64,000 nt of DNA from Cymbidium sinense (taxonomy: Eukaryota; Streptophyta; Magnoliopsida; Asparagales; Orchidaceae). Within the stretch, counting starts at the first letter, position 1. Each line of letters starts with the position of its first letter. Location of the stretch: the NCBI GenBank assembly GCA_021442155.1, contig CM038221.1, positions 41,239,648-41,303,647 on the forward strand, read 5' to 3'. This document shows, piece after piece, positions 32,341-45,571 of this stretch. A program made the translations under genes and the position numbers. Below the pieces are notes generated by a model. The model was not told the origin of the DNA. It did no database searches and saw only the letters and a program-made list of their open reading frames with translations.

Positions 32341-34922
32341 TCTTTAATTAATTTTAATTAATCTATGGATCTTCTAAAATTTATATCTCTCTCAATAAAA
32401 TTCAAAAAATATGAAATAAATTTATATGGAAAGATAATTCAGCCTAGAATGTTTTAAAAGTAATTTCATTTTTGAAATATTTTTTTCTTTATTTTTATAT
32501 TTTTTTTTTTTTTTTATTCGATTTTTAATTTTCCTCTTGAATTTATTGAAGTTAATTAAGAGAATTTCATATGGATTTCTTAATTCTCCTTATGTAATTA
32601 AGTATAATTAGGGTATGATTAGTGGTTTTAATCCATATTAGGGTTGATTAAGGCCATATCCTGTAGATAGGCAATTTAAGGAATAATTTTGGGGCATTTC
32701 CTCTAAGCTATTCTCTAAACCCCCTTTTCTCTCATCGATTAATTCATTATTATCCTTAATTAATTTTAAAAATTCTAAAAAATTCCAGAACTTAATTAAT
32801 CTACTTTGGATAGATGCTTAGGTGTTTACTAGCCTAAGTTCAATTAAGAAAATCAAAACCCAATTCATATGTGTGAAAGGGTGTTTTGAAATTACTTAAG
32901 TTAAACCCCTTAGCTTAATTAACCTTTAATTATGAGCCAAATTGCATTAGTCCTTTTTCTTATTAGGTGCATTGCAAATTTAAATTCCTTGTGAGTTTTT
33001 TATGTCATCTCATTGGCTCATAATTATTTGGTTAATTATTCTAAGGTGGTGTAAGTAAGGGTTAATTAAGTTACCTAATTCATACCTTAACCTAATTAAT
33101 ACATAAAAATGGATCTAATTATCTAAAAAATTAAACAAAAATATCAAACACATGTGGGAATGGGTTAGGAACAGCTAACTCAACTCACCTTTTCAAAATT
33201 AAATCAAACTTCAAACTAAACAAAAATGAAATTGAATTCACTTTGATTTATTTTAAACTTTCTTATTACATAATAATGTCTTTAGGATTTAAGTGAAGTG
33301 AATGTGTTTACATGCTTTCATTACTTTGAATCTTTCTCCAACATGTTAAATGTGTATGTCATGTGGTTTCATGCATTCATATTTTTCAAATTCAAATTTA
33401 AAAATGAAATTGTTTACTTTATGTCAAATTTGCATATGTTGGCTAAAGTAGAAATATGAATGGATATTATCACTACTAAATTCAAATTATTTTTGAAACA
33501 TATAAATCAGCTTAGCATAGGTTTCCCTTCTCTTTTATGTTAGCATAGTTTTGAATAGGAATTTGGTAAGATATATGGTTCATTTGAAAAGGACCTAATA
33601 CTCACCTAATTCCATATCTTATTCATCCTTATGCTATCACCTAAGAGGGGCTACCTATACTTGCATACATAAATTGCATAAATAAAATGAATCCATTAAT
33701 GCAACCTTTGCATTCTTTTTTTCCATTTCATTTCTTTTATACACATGTTTGTATTTAAGGAAAGTGGTATATTAGTCTGGACAACTTTGAGGTTGTGAGG
33801 CTTTAAGTAGCCCTAAGTAGATCTTGTACCTTACACCTCTGGTTAACAATGGCATTGTACTCACTTATGCCTTTCTTACTTTCATGTGCGTATGTAAAAA
33901 ATTGGATAAAGAAACACTTTTTCTACTTAAGAAAAAGCATGCATCTTAACCTTCTAAATTTCCTTAAATTAATTACTTAGCATGCATCATAAAGTATATT
34001 AAATATTCTCATTTGTATGTATAGATATGCTTAAAGTCCATCCATATGCATGTTACATTTGTTGGGAAAGAAATGAAGTAATGTGTGTTATGCTTAAGGT
34101 CCATCCATATACATATGTTTCATCTAAACTTAGGATTAATTAAAAAAATTTAATCAAAATATTTACCTAAATGAAACTACAATGTGAATCAACTTTAGAA
34201 ATTACTTAGGTTAGGGAAGGAAAGAGAAGTTCTCTTCTCTTTCCCTCTCTTTATAACTTAGTAATTAATTATATGATTCACTTGAAATAAATCAAAACAT
34301 GAAATAAAATCAAACCAAAATAATTTAATAACTTAAATGAAACCCTCCTCTATGTTGAACATGTTTTCACACTTAAAAAATTTGAACCTAAAGCCATAGC
34401 TAAGCATACCACACAAACCTTCAAGCACACACATTAGCCTAAGTCACCACTTCTAGCTTTAGGTTAGGTCGGTGTATGGTTTGATGCTTATTTTGTTTTA
34501 TTATATATGTTTTAGACTGGATGTTGGGGTGTATGCTCGTAGAAGAAATGGTAGGATGCTCTTAGTCTAACTATTCCTTTCTGTAAGGGATTGTCCTTAA
34601 GGGGCGCTATCATAAATAAAAATATAAATGCTTTTGCTTGCAGGTGCTTTGTACCCTTAAGTATAATATAATAGGCTAGGTGGACTTAGTCACCCATGTG
34701 TGGGGTGATTAGTCCAATATACATGCTTGGGATTTGTGTGGTTTATTTTAGCTAACCTTTATTTTGTAGGTGTTAGTTAGAATTCCACTTTTCCTTTTCA
34801 TGTAAAATTATATAATTAAGATTTTGGAATGATTGTTATGGGGATTAGGATGAGCATTGGTCATAAGATCCTATCTTATGCACCATGTGAAGCCTTGGAG
34901 CATCTACCTTCCAACCATCCAA

Positions 34923-34990
34923 AAAAAGGAACCAAAGAAGACAGAAGAAAGAAGAAAAGAAGAAGAAAGAGGAAGAAAGAAGAAATGAAG
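34923..34990 (+). repeat. GAA-rich purine tract in LTR C
   Basis: An A/G run dominated by GAAGAAA words. The B LTRs have short AGACATAA repeats at the same position (14108-14137, 43350-43370). Confidence 0.7.
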
Positions 34991-37900
34991 CTTGAAGACC
35001 CCTTATAATAATGAATTCCTTGCTTAATTGTAATTTAATTTATTTGTGATCTAGGTTGTATAAGGGTAGAGCTTGGCTACTCAATTTGATATTTTTGGGT
35101 TTGTGCGGTGGTGCCCAACCACAACGACCTTTTATTCTTTTTGTGATTAGCTTTAGAAATTGATTGATGATTTTTTTAGCTTTTGCATTAAGTGGCATGA
35201 TTTTCTTAGTTTCTTCCTTACTTTATGTATGGCCTAGATGTGGATTAGGCTCTTTAGGAAAAATAATTTTTTTACCCAACTTAACAACTCAAAATAAAAA
35301 TTAAACAACTCATAACCTCACCTAAAGCGTAGGTTTAAAATCAAGATAAAAGAATTAGCAACCCCTTAGTTGTATGAGCATTTATTTTGTAATATCATGG
35401 ACAGCAGTATCTTATTTCACTCTTTATTGGAGGGCTTCCACCTTTGGTAGAGAAACTTGGCTTGACCTGTGAGAGCCAAGGTGAAAACTCACCTCCTCCC
35501 TTCTCACTGATTTTGGCCAATAACTTTATTTCTCATGCATTATTCATATGAATCCTATTATCCTAAGTTAAAATAGTTATCTAAAAATGAAAATAAAATG
35601 AAATTTGAATTGCATTAGATTTAGGTCATTTGAAGGATGTCCCTTTACATGATCTAGTCTCTTTAGGGAGTGAGTTTAAGGACTTAGTTTCTTTCTAAAT
35701 AAATAATAGTCTTGCTATCTTGCATAAGCATAAAGACTTGCCTACATGTATTTAAAATTATAGGAGTTAGTTGACGGCCACCCCCAGGCGGTTGTAAGTC
35801 CAAGCTGTTGGGTGGTTTATCCTCTCTTGTGGAGGCAAACCAATTACTCATTTTTTTCCTTAGATTTATGTTGTGCTTTCAGCCCTCACCAAAGCTCCCT
35901 AAATTTAGGTTTTGAGGTTGCTTCTCCCCTTTACGGGCCATAAGATTAATTCCTCACCTCTTAGGCATTTCCTTAATCTTGTATTAAGGAATCATAAGTC
36001 CTAAATTTCTAATGAAAAATTCAACTCAAATAAACTAAATCAATTTCTAAAGTGTAAAGCCCAACTATAGGATAGTTTGAGATGCTCGCTAGCTTTCCTA
36101 GTATCATGAGAATCTCCTACTTATCTTCCATTTTTGGCTTTAATAATTACTCCCTCTTTTGATCAATCCCATTTGATCTTTAAAAAAAATGAACTAATCG
36201 ATTGATAGTCCTTTCCTATTAAAATCTTTGAAGACAATGATCATTTACCTTAATCGAGAGTTTTCCTAAGGAATGGGGATTCCTTAAGATGTAATTAACT
36301 ATGGGGGCTTGCCCCTGTAGGGAACTTAATGAACCCAGTTTAAAATAAACCCTGCTTTACTTTTCCATGTAAAGAAAGGAAATAATCTCTGGTACATATG
36401 CGGACCCATCGTCCTTAGGAGTACTTATTGAGGTGATTAGGTCCATTAAAGGATAGTGACCTCTATCTTTTGAGATAGTATACTATTTCTTGACTGATCA
36501 CTGAATAAGCACATTTATGATCTAGTATCCTAAAAAGATGAATTTCTATATGCTTGCCTCTTTCATTTCTCCCCACAGATTTGAAAGGCAACTCCTCGTA
36601 TAGGAATTTTTCTCCACAATAACCTACCCTATAGCCTAAACCCAATCCATGTGCACCTTCTTAAATTCAATTCAAATCCAAATTTTCAGCCAAACCTCAA
36701 ACTCAATTTCAAATCCAAATACAAATCCAAATCCAAATTCCAAATTAAATGATTGATGCCCTTGATCAAACCCTTCTTAAGCCCCATGATCTTATCCTAT
36801 GGACTTAGCTTTAGCCAAATTCAAATCAATCCAAATTCAGTTGATTTTCTCCCAGACCAATTCAACCCCTCAATCATGCACCAAATCTAAATCCAAACCC
36901 CAAACCAAATGATTGCAACCCATAATCAAATCCAAAATCAAAATCCTCCTTAAAGCCTTATGATTGAATTCCATGAGCTTAAACAAATATTAACCCAAAT
37001 CAACCCAAAATCAATTGATTTATTTATAAATCAATTATTCCTTCATTTATATTCATAATAATAAATGAAACCCCCAACCCAATGATCAAAACTAAATCTA
37101 TTTCCTACTTAAGGCCTTTTGACTTACCTCCATGAGCTTAGTCAAATTTGCTTCCAAATCACTCCAAACTCAAGTGATTTTCTCATAAATCATTTGTATC
37201 TTCATTTATATTTACAAATATAAATGAAATATAAATTCACATAACCAAAACCAAGTCCAAAATAAAGTCGAAACCCAATTCAAGCCCTCTAAGATAATTC
37301 TTTGAACTTAGCCAAAATCCCATCTAAATCAAACCAAATTCAATTGATTTTCTTAGAAACCAATCATACTTTCAATCACCATCCCAAACATAAATGAAAT
37401 CTACAATCATCAAGCCAAATCAAAATCAACCTAAGTCAAACCCAACTTAGCCCATTTGATTTGAAATGTTCAAATGAACCAAAACTCATTTGAACCCAAA
37501 CCAATTACAATTGGATTTATATATCAATCTCAAATCCATATATAAACTCAACTAAATCAAACTCAACCCAAAATCAAGCCAACTAAATCCAATTGGTTCA
37601 CTTAACTCAAAGTGGCCAATTTGACCTACATGAACCAAAATCTAATTCAATCCAAATCAAAGTGAAATAAGCTAATCCAAACTTCATGACTTGATTGTTG
37701 ATCATTCTAGATTGATCAATTATCACAAATTAGATCAAACCAAGTCAACCTAGCCATTTGACCAAGTCAATCCTTAACCCATATGAAACCCAAGCTAGTC
37801 AAAACTCATCCTACATCAAATCAATTGAAACCATTGATTTGCATCAACTCATAATCAATGATTGAACATGACTTGACCATCAATTGAGCCAAACTAAATC

Positions 37901-38624
37901 CAATTGGCCATTTGACCCAAGTTGACCCAAATTGACCTAAAAGGAAAAAATAAGTCAAATCATGGTCCAACACAAATTGATTACAACCAATGGATCAAGT
38001 TTAGTCCAAATTGATTATTTAACTTGATCAAAGCCATAATTGAGCCCAATTTGACTAATTGGTCAACCTAACCCAACTTAGCCTAAATTGACCTAAAGGA
38101 TAAAATTGGCCAAAAATCAAAATTAAATCCAAATTGATTCAAACAAAAGCCTGCAATCATTTTCAATTAACCAATTGAACTCGAACCAACACCCAACCCA
38201 AGACAATTTGGTCAATTTGGTCAAATTAGTCAACTTGACCGATTTGACATATATGAATCCAAATGAGCCAAAATTAAACTTAGGATAAATTGATTGAAAC
38301 CAATTGAACCAATGCACTCCAAATGGTAATGTCAACTTGACCTAACCCTTAGTTTGACCCATTTTGACCAATTGGTCAACCTAACTTGATTTGACCCAAT
38401 TTAACCTAAATGGGTCAAATTGAGTCAAATTGAACCTAATGAACTCCAAATGACATGAAATTTGGTCCAACTCACTTTTGACTCATTTCAAATATGCTCA
38501 AATCAAATTCAATGCCATATGACCACTCTACCTTAGGCTAAGGGCATCACATAAAAAAACACCCATTTAAATGGTCATTTCTCTTCATTTCCCACTTGAA
38601 ACTCATTCATTGGTCCACCTAAGC

Positions 38625-39216
38625 TTCAAGGACACTGACCAACCTGACCCAAGAGGTGGTTGGGTTTGTCATGACTCATGGGGAGGTGAATTCACCTCAC
38701 CTTCCCTATTAGAACACTTGACAAGCTAGGACTCCCTCTCCCTTTGTCTTGGCTACATTCTCACACCTTCCTCCACTCAAGTGAACCACCTAGAATGATT
38801 CTCTGGCATTCTCAACCACCCCAAGCCATAGGACATCCACTAGTGGCCAAAAATCAAAATGAAAGGGGATTTTTAGCTAAAACCAAACACAAAGGAAGAG
38901 AAGCCTCATTAGGATTTATTCTGCCCTCATTTTTCAAGGACACCACCAGCGACTCAAGAGTTGGTTGTCACATGACTCATGGGAGGGTGAATTCACCTGA
39001 ACACAAGCAAGGACTCCCACTCCATTTTCCTTGGCTACATTCTCACACCTTCCTCCACTCAAGTGAAGCCACCTAGGATGATTCCCTGCCATTCCCAACC
39101 ACCCCAAGCCATAGGACATCCACTAAGGGCCAAAAATCAAAACGAAAGGGGACTTTCAGCTAAAACCAAACACAAGGGAAGAGAAGCATCATTAGGATTT
39201 ATTCTGCCCTCATTTC
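38625..39216 (+). repeat. Tandem duplication of ~308 bp in B 3' LTR
   Basis: Unit 1 (38625-38932) starts TTCAAGGACACTGACC and ends CTGCCCTCATTT. Unit 2 (38933-39216) repeats it with a short deletion after GAATTCACCT. The 5' LTR has a single unit (about 9575-9890), so the duplication is younger than the insertion of B. It also doubles the palindrome (38683-38698, 38986-38997). Confidence 0.85.
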
Positions 39217-39619
39217 AGTCCCCTAGAGCTCCTAAACCAACCAACAACCATTCCCACTTCATTTTGGAGTGAAAATCATCAAAATCAAGTAGATTCCAAC
39301 AAGGAAGTGGTGAACATTGTCTAGATCCATTTTAGAGCTTCTTCTCACATTCAAGGGCATGCTTAGATTATCACCGCCGTCGAAAATCATCCCCGGTGAG
39401 ATAATTTTCAAAAACTGCATCTGGCCTTAGGAGCTTTTGTTTGTGACGATTCTTGCATGATTTTAGGAATTTTCTTAGAAAACCCTTACTTTTTTCATTT
39501 TATTTAGTCCCAATATGAAACAAGAGGTTCTTCGATGAGAATCGATGTGAGATCGAGCCCATTCGGATGAGATTTCATTTAGTTTTTGCAAAAATCCCTT
39601 TTTTTATCAATTTTCACTA

Positions 39620-39915
39620 TTCATCCACCGTTGCTATCATCCGCTTGTGAAATCCACCCACCATCCAATCCAGCATTCAAGGAAATGGAAGGCTATGATT
39701 TCATGTTAGATCTACATGATTTTGACCCCTGGATCGTGCAATTTGATTTGGACTGTTCGATTCGATCCATGCGGTTCCGCCCCTTTCCCGCTCGTTTGCT
39801 GACCCGACACCATGCCATCCAATAGTGAGGCACCGTGTGCCACATAAAATTGCATGGTGCCATGTGGCACCGTGTTGTCACGTCAGTGCCACATGGTGCT
39901 GACTGGGTTAAGTAG
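39620..39915 (+). promoter_or_regulatory. CG-containing island with inverted repeats, B 3' LTR
   Basis: This is the counterpart of 10320-10625, ending GGGTTAAGTAGGAAATTCTC. It holds GGTGCCA-TG-TGGCACC (39856-39871) and nearby copies of GGTGCC/GGCACC words in both orientations that could fold into a cruciform. Confidence 0.4.
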
Positions 39916-41648
39916 GAAATTCTCAATTTTCTGATTTTAAAAATTTATTAAATCACCTAGAACTTCAAAAATTCATAAAAAATAAAATACTTAACTAAAA
40001 ATTACAAACAAGAGGTTGTTGGATTCTTCTTTCTAAGAGGAATCCAAGAAACTCAAAATTCCCAAAATTCACTGAATATTTTGAGCTTAATTTAAGTTTT
40101 AGTGAAAAGTAAACTTTATTAATTAAGCTAAAAAAATCGAATTGAGTTGAAATTTTCGGAGATTGAAACTGAAGTTAAAAGACACATACCACAAAATTTT
40201 CAAGTCAAAAGGATTTCTAAATTGAGAGATATTGCATTTTGAAACTCAAATAGTTTAATTTAGTTAAAATAAATTAATAGACTTTATAAAAATCATTAAA
40301 AATCATTTAAATTAGCTCAAACCTTGAAAAATTATAATAAATCATAGAAAAATTATAAAAATGCAAATAAATATTCATTTTAAAGGTATTTCAAAAGAGA
40401 ATTTATTAAAAATATTCTTCACTGATTTTGAGCACTAATTAGAGCTTAATTAAGGTTTATTTAAAAAATTAGTTATGTTAATTACTCCCTAATTAATTTA
40501 ATTAATTAATCCCAAAAATTTTGAGATTGTTTAGGGGTATGACTTCTACCTCCCCTAAGATTCTTGGGATTTATTGGTTAATTAAGTAGGAGAATTAGCT
40601 AATTAGGCCTTAATTACTCTCCTAACTTGGTTAAGGTTAATTAATCGCATAAACTGTAAATTAATTAATTAATTGGGATCACTTGTCACTACTTAACAAT
40701 GAGGAGACTTAAGGATTAAATTTGAGCCTCTTTCCTAATCTTTTTCATAAGTCTACTTCATTTGGAGGATAGTTAACCCACGTGGAAATTAAGTTTAATT
40801 AAGTGATTAATGATTTCATTAATCTAATTAAAATTTAAAAAAAATCAGAACCTAATTAATCAATTCATGGGTAGATCTTTAGGTGTTTAGTAACCTAAAG
40901 ATATTTAAGGAAATTATGGTTAAATCACATGTGTGGGAAAACTATAAAAGTACTTAATTAAGTTCCTTAACCTAAAGCTAATTGCATTAGGCCCTTTTAT
41001 TTCTTAGGATCATTGCAAGTTATTTTCCATGCATATCACGTTGGCTCATAATTATTTAATTAACATAAGCAAGGGTTAATTAATGTATTTAATGCATATC
41101 ATAACTTAATTAACCCATAAAATCAACTTAATTACTTTTCATTAAACCAAATTAAAGCACAAACATGAGAATGGGTTAGGATCGGCAAACTTTTCCTTAT
41201 TTCATTAATTCAAATCAAAATATATAAGGAAAGATGGCATTAATAAGATTTGGTTTTTCTTAAATGCTATTATTATATATGATTATCCTTAGGAATTCGT
41301 TTGATTGAATGAAACATGTGTTGTATGTCTTACTATTCCTTTCCAATCATATTAAATGATGTGTGTCATGTGATTCCATGCATTCATGTTTTCAAAATGT
41401 TTAAACTTAAATGAATTTCCTTTATGCCAAGCTTGCATGTGTAGATTAACCTACGAATATGTATGACTATTATCACTATTAAATCCAAATATTATTTTCA
41501 AAAAGCTTATAAATGAGTAATAACATATGAAATGATAGTAGTTATGATTACATATAGGTTTGCATGTGCTTATAACTTAAGTATGTGAAATAGAGCTTTC
41601 TTTTCTTTAATCTATCTATAGTTTCACATGTATTTGAATGTTAATAAG

Positions 41649-42260
41649 TATATAGTATGAACATCTCAGAATATGAGGCTTTGTTTAGCCCTAAGGAGGT
41701 CATTTAATTACCTCACTTCTCTGGTTTAATAATGACGTGTGCTTATTTGATTTCATTTACATGTGCTCCTACATTAGAATTGGAATGAAATTTTGTTTCA
41801 CATACATAAATGTTCTAATCAAATAAAAAAAAAATTTTTTTTGCATGATTTTTTTATCTTACTTACATATATATTCATGTGTAGTGAGATAACAAATTAT
41901 ATAGTCTGGACATCCCGGGAATATGAGGCTTTAACTAGCCCCAAGGAGGTCATTTCATTACCTCACTTCCCTTATTTTACAAAGGCACACACTTGCTTAT
42001 TTCTCTTTACATGTGTATGTATGTGTAACTAAAGGATGAAAATCCCTCTTTTCTACTAAGAACACATGCATTCATAATAGGCTAAATGATTGAACCATAA
42101 GATTTGGGGTCTCTTTCCTTATGTTCTTACATATAAATTTACATGTGTTTGAATGCAAATGGGCATATAGTTTGGACATCCCGGGAATACAAGGCTTTAG
42201 CTAGCCCCAAGGAGGTCATTTGATTACCTCACTTCCCTGGTTTAACAATGACATGTACCT
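41649..42260 (+). repeat. LTR subrepeats, three units (B 3' LTR)
   Basis: Unit cores lie at 41649, 41898 and 42163, with the same order and spacing as in the 5' LTR. Each includes GGACATC, GAGGCTTT-like and AAGGAGGTCATTT..TTACCTCACTTC boxes. Confidence 0.8.
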
Positions 42261-43443
42261 ATTTAATTTCATTCTTATGTCTTTTTGTGTAAGAATTCGA
42301 GCAAAGCTCTAAATTAACATGATTAAATAATTCAATAAAATAAGAAATATAAAATTCAAATATGCACATCTACATTCATCATTTTAGTGTGCTAAAACAT
42401 GTTGTATGTATAGATGTACTTAGGATTAAATCATATGCATGTTATATGTGATGGAAAGGAATGATTGGACATAAATCATGTGATAGTATTTCAATTAGAT
42501 TAATCTTAAAAGCCTTTCACATTGAATAGAATTATTTAAAGTGAACCTAAACTTAGGATTGATTTAAAAATGTGTAATAAGCCATTCACTAAAGAGAACT
42601 AAATCAAATTAACATGCTTTATAAAGTGGCTTAAGGTAGGGATGAAAGAGGGCAACCTCTTTTTTTCTCTTTACAATAGTTAGTTGCTAAGTGTAAGTCA
42701 CATGAAACAAAAGAAACACAAATTAAAACTTGCAAATCAATTAAAGCAGTTAAAGTGAAACCTACCTTTAAGTTGAATCTTTCTACACTTAGAAAATCTT
42801 AACTCTAAAGCCTAGTTAGGACATACCACATAAGCCTTAACACACACATTAGATTAAGTCACAACTTCTTGCCTTATGTTAGGACGATGCATGGTTTGAT
42901 GTATGTTTTATTTTGTGATGTAATATTTTATACTAGATACTAGAGTGTATGCCTTATAGACTGGATGGTAGGCCATGATTAGCCTAATCATGTTTTATGC
43001 AGGGGATTGTGCCTAAGGGACCGCTTAAAAATAAATATAAATGCTCTCTTTACAGGTTGCTTAAGCCCTTAAGCATAATCTAGGCTTGGACAGATGGGCT
43101 TGGTTATCCATGTACAAGGTGCTAAATCCAAATTATAAATATAATTGCTTAGGTTGTTTGTATGTTGAGCTAACCTCTATTTTACAAATATAGTTAGATA
43201 TACTTTTCCTATTTTAATGTAATTTTACATTAAGAATTAGGATTTCTATTATGGGGGGATAAGGATAAGCATTGGCTAAAAGGATTTGTCATAGGAGGCT
43301 ATGTGATGACTTTCAAGTGGAGCAAACCAAATCAAAGAAGGAAGAAGATACATAAAGACATAAAGACATGAAGAGTGAAGACCCCCCATAACAATTATTC
43401 ATTTATAAATTGTAATTATTCTTTCATATTCTGGGATGTATAA

Positions 43444-43510
43444 GGATAGAGCTCGGCTACCCATTTTTTCTCTTTTCGAGTTGTACGACGGTACCCGACT
43501 GCACTGGCTT
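43444..43510 (+). other. Conserved stem-loop module in LTR (B 3')
   Basis: GGATAG-AGCTCGG-CTACCC (43444-43462) has one mismatch in the stem. It is followed by GAGTTGTACGACGGTACCC and a T-rich run. Confidence 0.5.
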
Positions 43511-45507
43511 TTATTTTTTTTGCATTACCTATAAAATGTTTGATATTTTGTTTAACTTGTGCATTAGAAATTACATGCCTCTTTATAGTTTCTTTATGAT
43601 TGGTGTTTGTTGTATGGCCTGGATGCAGTAAGGCTCTTAGGAGAAAATAAATTTTCTAACCAACTATAACTCATAATTTAATTTATAAATAACTCATAAC
43701 CTCACATAAAGTCTAGGTGTTAAATTAAGATAATTAAAAGATTTAGCAATCCCTTAGCTGAATATTGTATGTTTAACACCATACATATCATCTTGAATCA
43801 CTCTTGTAAAATGAGGGCCTCCATTTTTGCACATATGGGAACCACTTGACCTATGAGAGAAACTCCTACTGATGGAGCTTCACCCTCTTCTCTCTTAATT
43901 TGGCTCATAACTCATTTCAACATGCATTTAGGCATACAAAAATCCCAAAGCCTTTGTCAAAATGAAGTGTCAAAAATCAAATAAAATTTGAAAAGATTTA
44001 CATTTATAGATTATGTCATTATTCATACCACTCATGCTCTAGTGTCTTTAGGGAGTGGGTTTAAGGACTTTAGTCTTTTTCTAAATAATAATAACCTAAA
44101 TATCTTGTAAAATCATATGACTTGCCTACATGGTTTTAAAATTGTAGGAGGAATTAGCTGGCTGCCACTCCAAGCAGTTGTAAGCCTAACAGTTGAGTGG
44201 TTTTCCCTCTCTTGTGGAGATAAATCATACACCCATCTTCATTTAGACTTAGGTCATGTTTTGGCTTATACCAAAGCTCCCTAGATCTAGGATCCTAAGT
44301 TACTATTTCCTTTGGGCTACTAGCATAAATCCTCACCTCTTAGGCATTTCCACAACCTTATATTGGTGAATTATATGTCCTAGCTTTCCAATAAAATGTT
44401 AACTTTAATAAATTAATCTTCTCAACTTCAAACATATAAATCCCAACCATAGGATAGATTGGAATGCTCACTAGGCTTCACAGTATCATGAGCATTCCCT
44501 ACCTATTCCCTTTGGCTTCCAAAATAAGTCTTCTCCTTGAACTTTCCCACTTGATTTTCCAATAAAACTAATTTATTGATAGTCTTACCCTTGAAATCTT
44601 TGGAGACCTTAATTTCTACTTTAATCAAGAGTATTCCTAAGGAATTTCTATTCCTTGGATGTAATTAGCTATGGTGGCTTGGTTCCATTGGGAACTTAAC
44701 GGACCTGGCTTAAAATAAACCCTGTTTTACTTTTCCATGTAAATTAGGGGAAAAATCTCTGGTAAATTTGAATACCCATCACGCCTTAAGAGTTTTTATT
44801 AAGTAATTAGGTCCATTATAGGTTGGTGATTTCTATCTTTTGAGATAGTGCACCATTCCTTAATGTTGTACCTGATCACTTTAATAAGTAACCCCTAAGA
44901 TCTGTGTGGTATCTCACATCCCAAATATAAACACCACTGGAGTCTAGAGTCCTAAACTCACTCTCTAAGAGACTAGAACATGATTGGTATGAAATCATGA
45001 CTTAGACTAAATGCAAAATTTAGAAAATTTTTTTATTTTGCACAATATCTTTGGACATAGGGCTTGGGATATTTATGCCTAAATGCATGATGAAATTGGG
45101 TTATGGCCCAAATCAGAGAGAAAGAGGGAGATCTTCATCATGAGGGGGGGGGTGCTCTCATAAGTTAAATTTTCCCCAAAGTGTAAGAATGGAGGCCCTC
45201 ATTATGCAAGAGTGAATTAAGATGGTATGCATGATGTTAAATTTACAACATTCAACTAAGGGGTTTCTAAATCTTTTAATTATCTTGTTTATATCCTAAG
45301 ATTTAAGGTGAGGTTATGAGTTACTTTTAAAATTTTATTTTGAGTTCATTAGTTGGTTACAAAATTTAATTTTATTCTAAAGAGCCTACCACCTTCATAC
45401 CACACATTCAAGCATCAATCTTAAGAAACCTATGAAAGCATGTTGTTCTATTACACAATCTAAACACAACAATAATCAATTTTATAAATTTCATAAAATA
45501 ATAAAAG

Positions 45508-45571
45508 GCCAGTGTGACCGGGTACCATCATACACCCCGAAAAATAAAAGATGGGTAGCCAACTTCTACCC
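45508..45571 (-). other. Conserved stem-loop module in LTR (A)
   Basis: GGGTAG...CTACCC (45553-45571) forms a perfect 6-bp stem. The second element with GGTACC follows on the minus-strand side (45518-45538). Confidence 0.5.

Larger units (their letters stand above)
29005..36618 (+). mobile_element. Solo LTR C (7.6 kb) nested in B's 3' LTR
   Basis: It starts TGTTGACC and ends CCACA. It is flanked by ATCAC (29000-29004) and ATAAC (36619-36623), a 5-bp target duplication with one mismatch, and B's LTR picks up again immediately after (CTACCCTATAGCC, compare 7599). It has the family landmarks in order: a TTGACC tract (30390-31000), palindromes (31452-31490), a CG island (31960-32340), one subrepeat (33770-33860) and the stem-loop module (35064-35125). 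It has no primer site and no coding region, so it is a solo LTR. It is more diverged from the B LTRs than they are from each other. Its last ~150 bases (36470-36618) do not resemble the other LTR ends. Confidence 0.85.
7420..44936 (+). mobile_element. Element B: giant Tat/Ogre-like Ty3/Gypsy retrotransposon, plus strand, with nested solo LTR
   Basis: It consists of a 5' LTR (7420-15680), a tRNA-Arg primer site, a leader with a hairpin array, the N-terminal ORF to integrase (17317-26104), a 3' UTR with tandem repeats (26105-28818) and a 3' LTR (28819-29004 plus 36624-44936). The 3' LTR holds solo LTR C. The two LTRs align along their full length with the same order of landmarks. Without C the element is about 30 kb, above the ~25 kb usually quoted for Ogre. 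The flanking 5-mers (GAAGA on the left, CTGGA on the right) are not a convincing target duplication, so the outer ends are good to about 10 bases. Confidence 0.85.
36624..44936 (+). mobile_element. Element B 3' LTR, main part (8.3 kb)
   Basis: It continues from CTACCCTATAGCCTAAACCC, matching 7599 onward in the 5' LTR, and ends AAACACCA at 44936 exactly where the 5' LTR ends before the primer site. Identity to the 5' LTR is roughly 85-97% in the blocks I compared by eye. Differences from the 5' LTR: a 308-bp tandem duplication (38625-39216), no (TA)n run, and local inverted repeats in the CG island. The TTGACC tract (37590-38440), palindrome (38683-38698), subrepeats (41649-42260) and stem-loop module (43444-43510) are all in order. 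Confidence 0.88.

Noticed and set aside
45126..45200. G-run near 45143-45151 as a polypurine tract of a further element
   Set aside because: It lies inside LTR A in sequence that aligns with the other LTRs, with no LTR start next to it.
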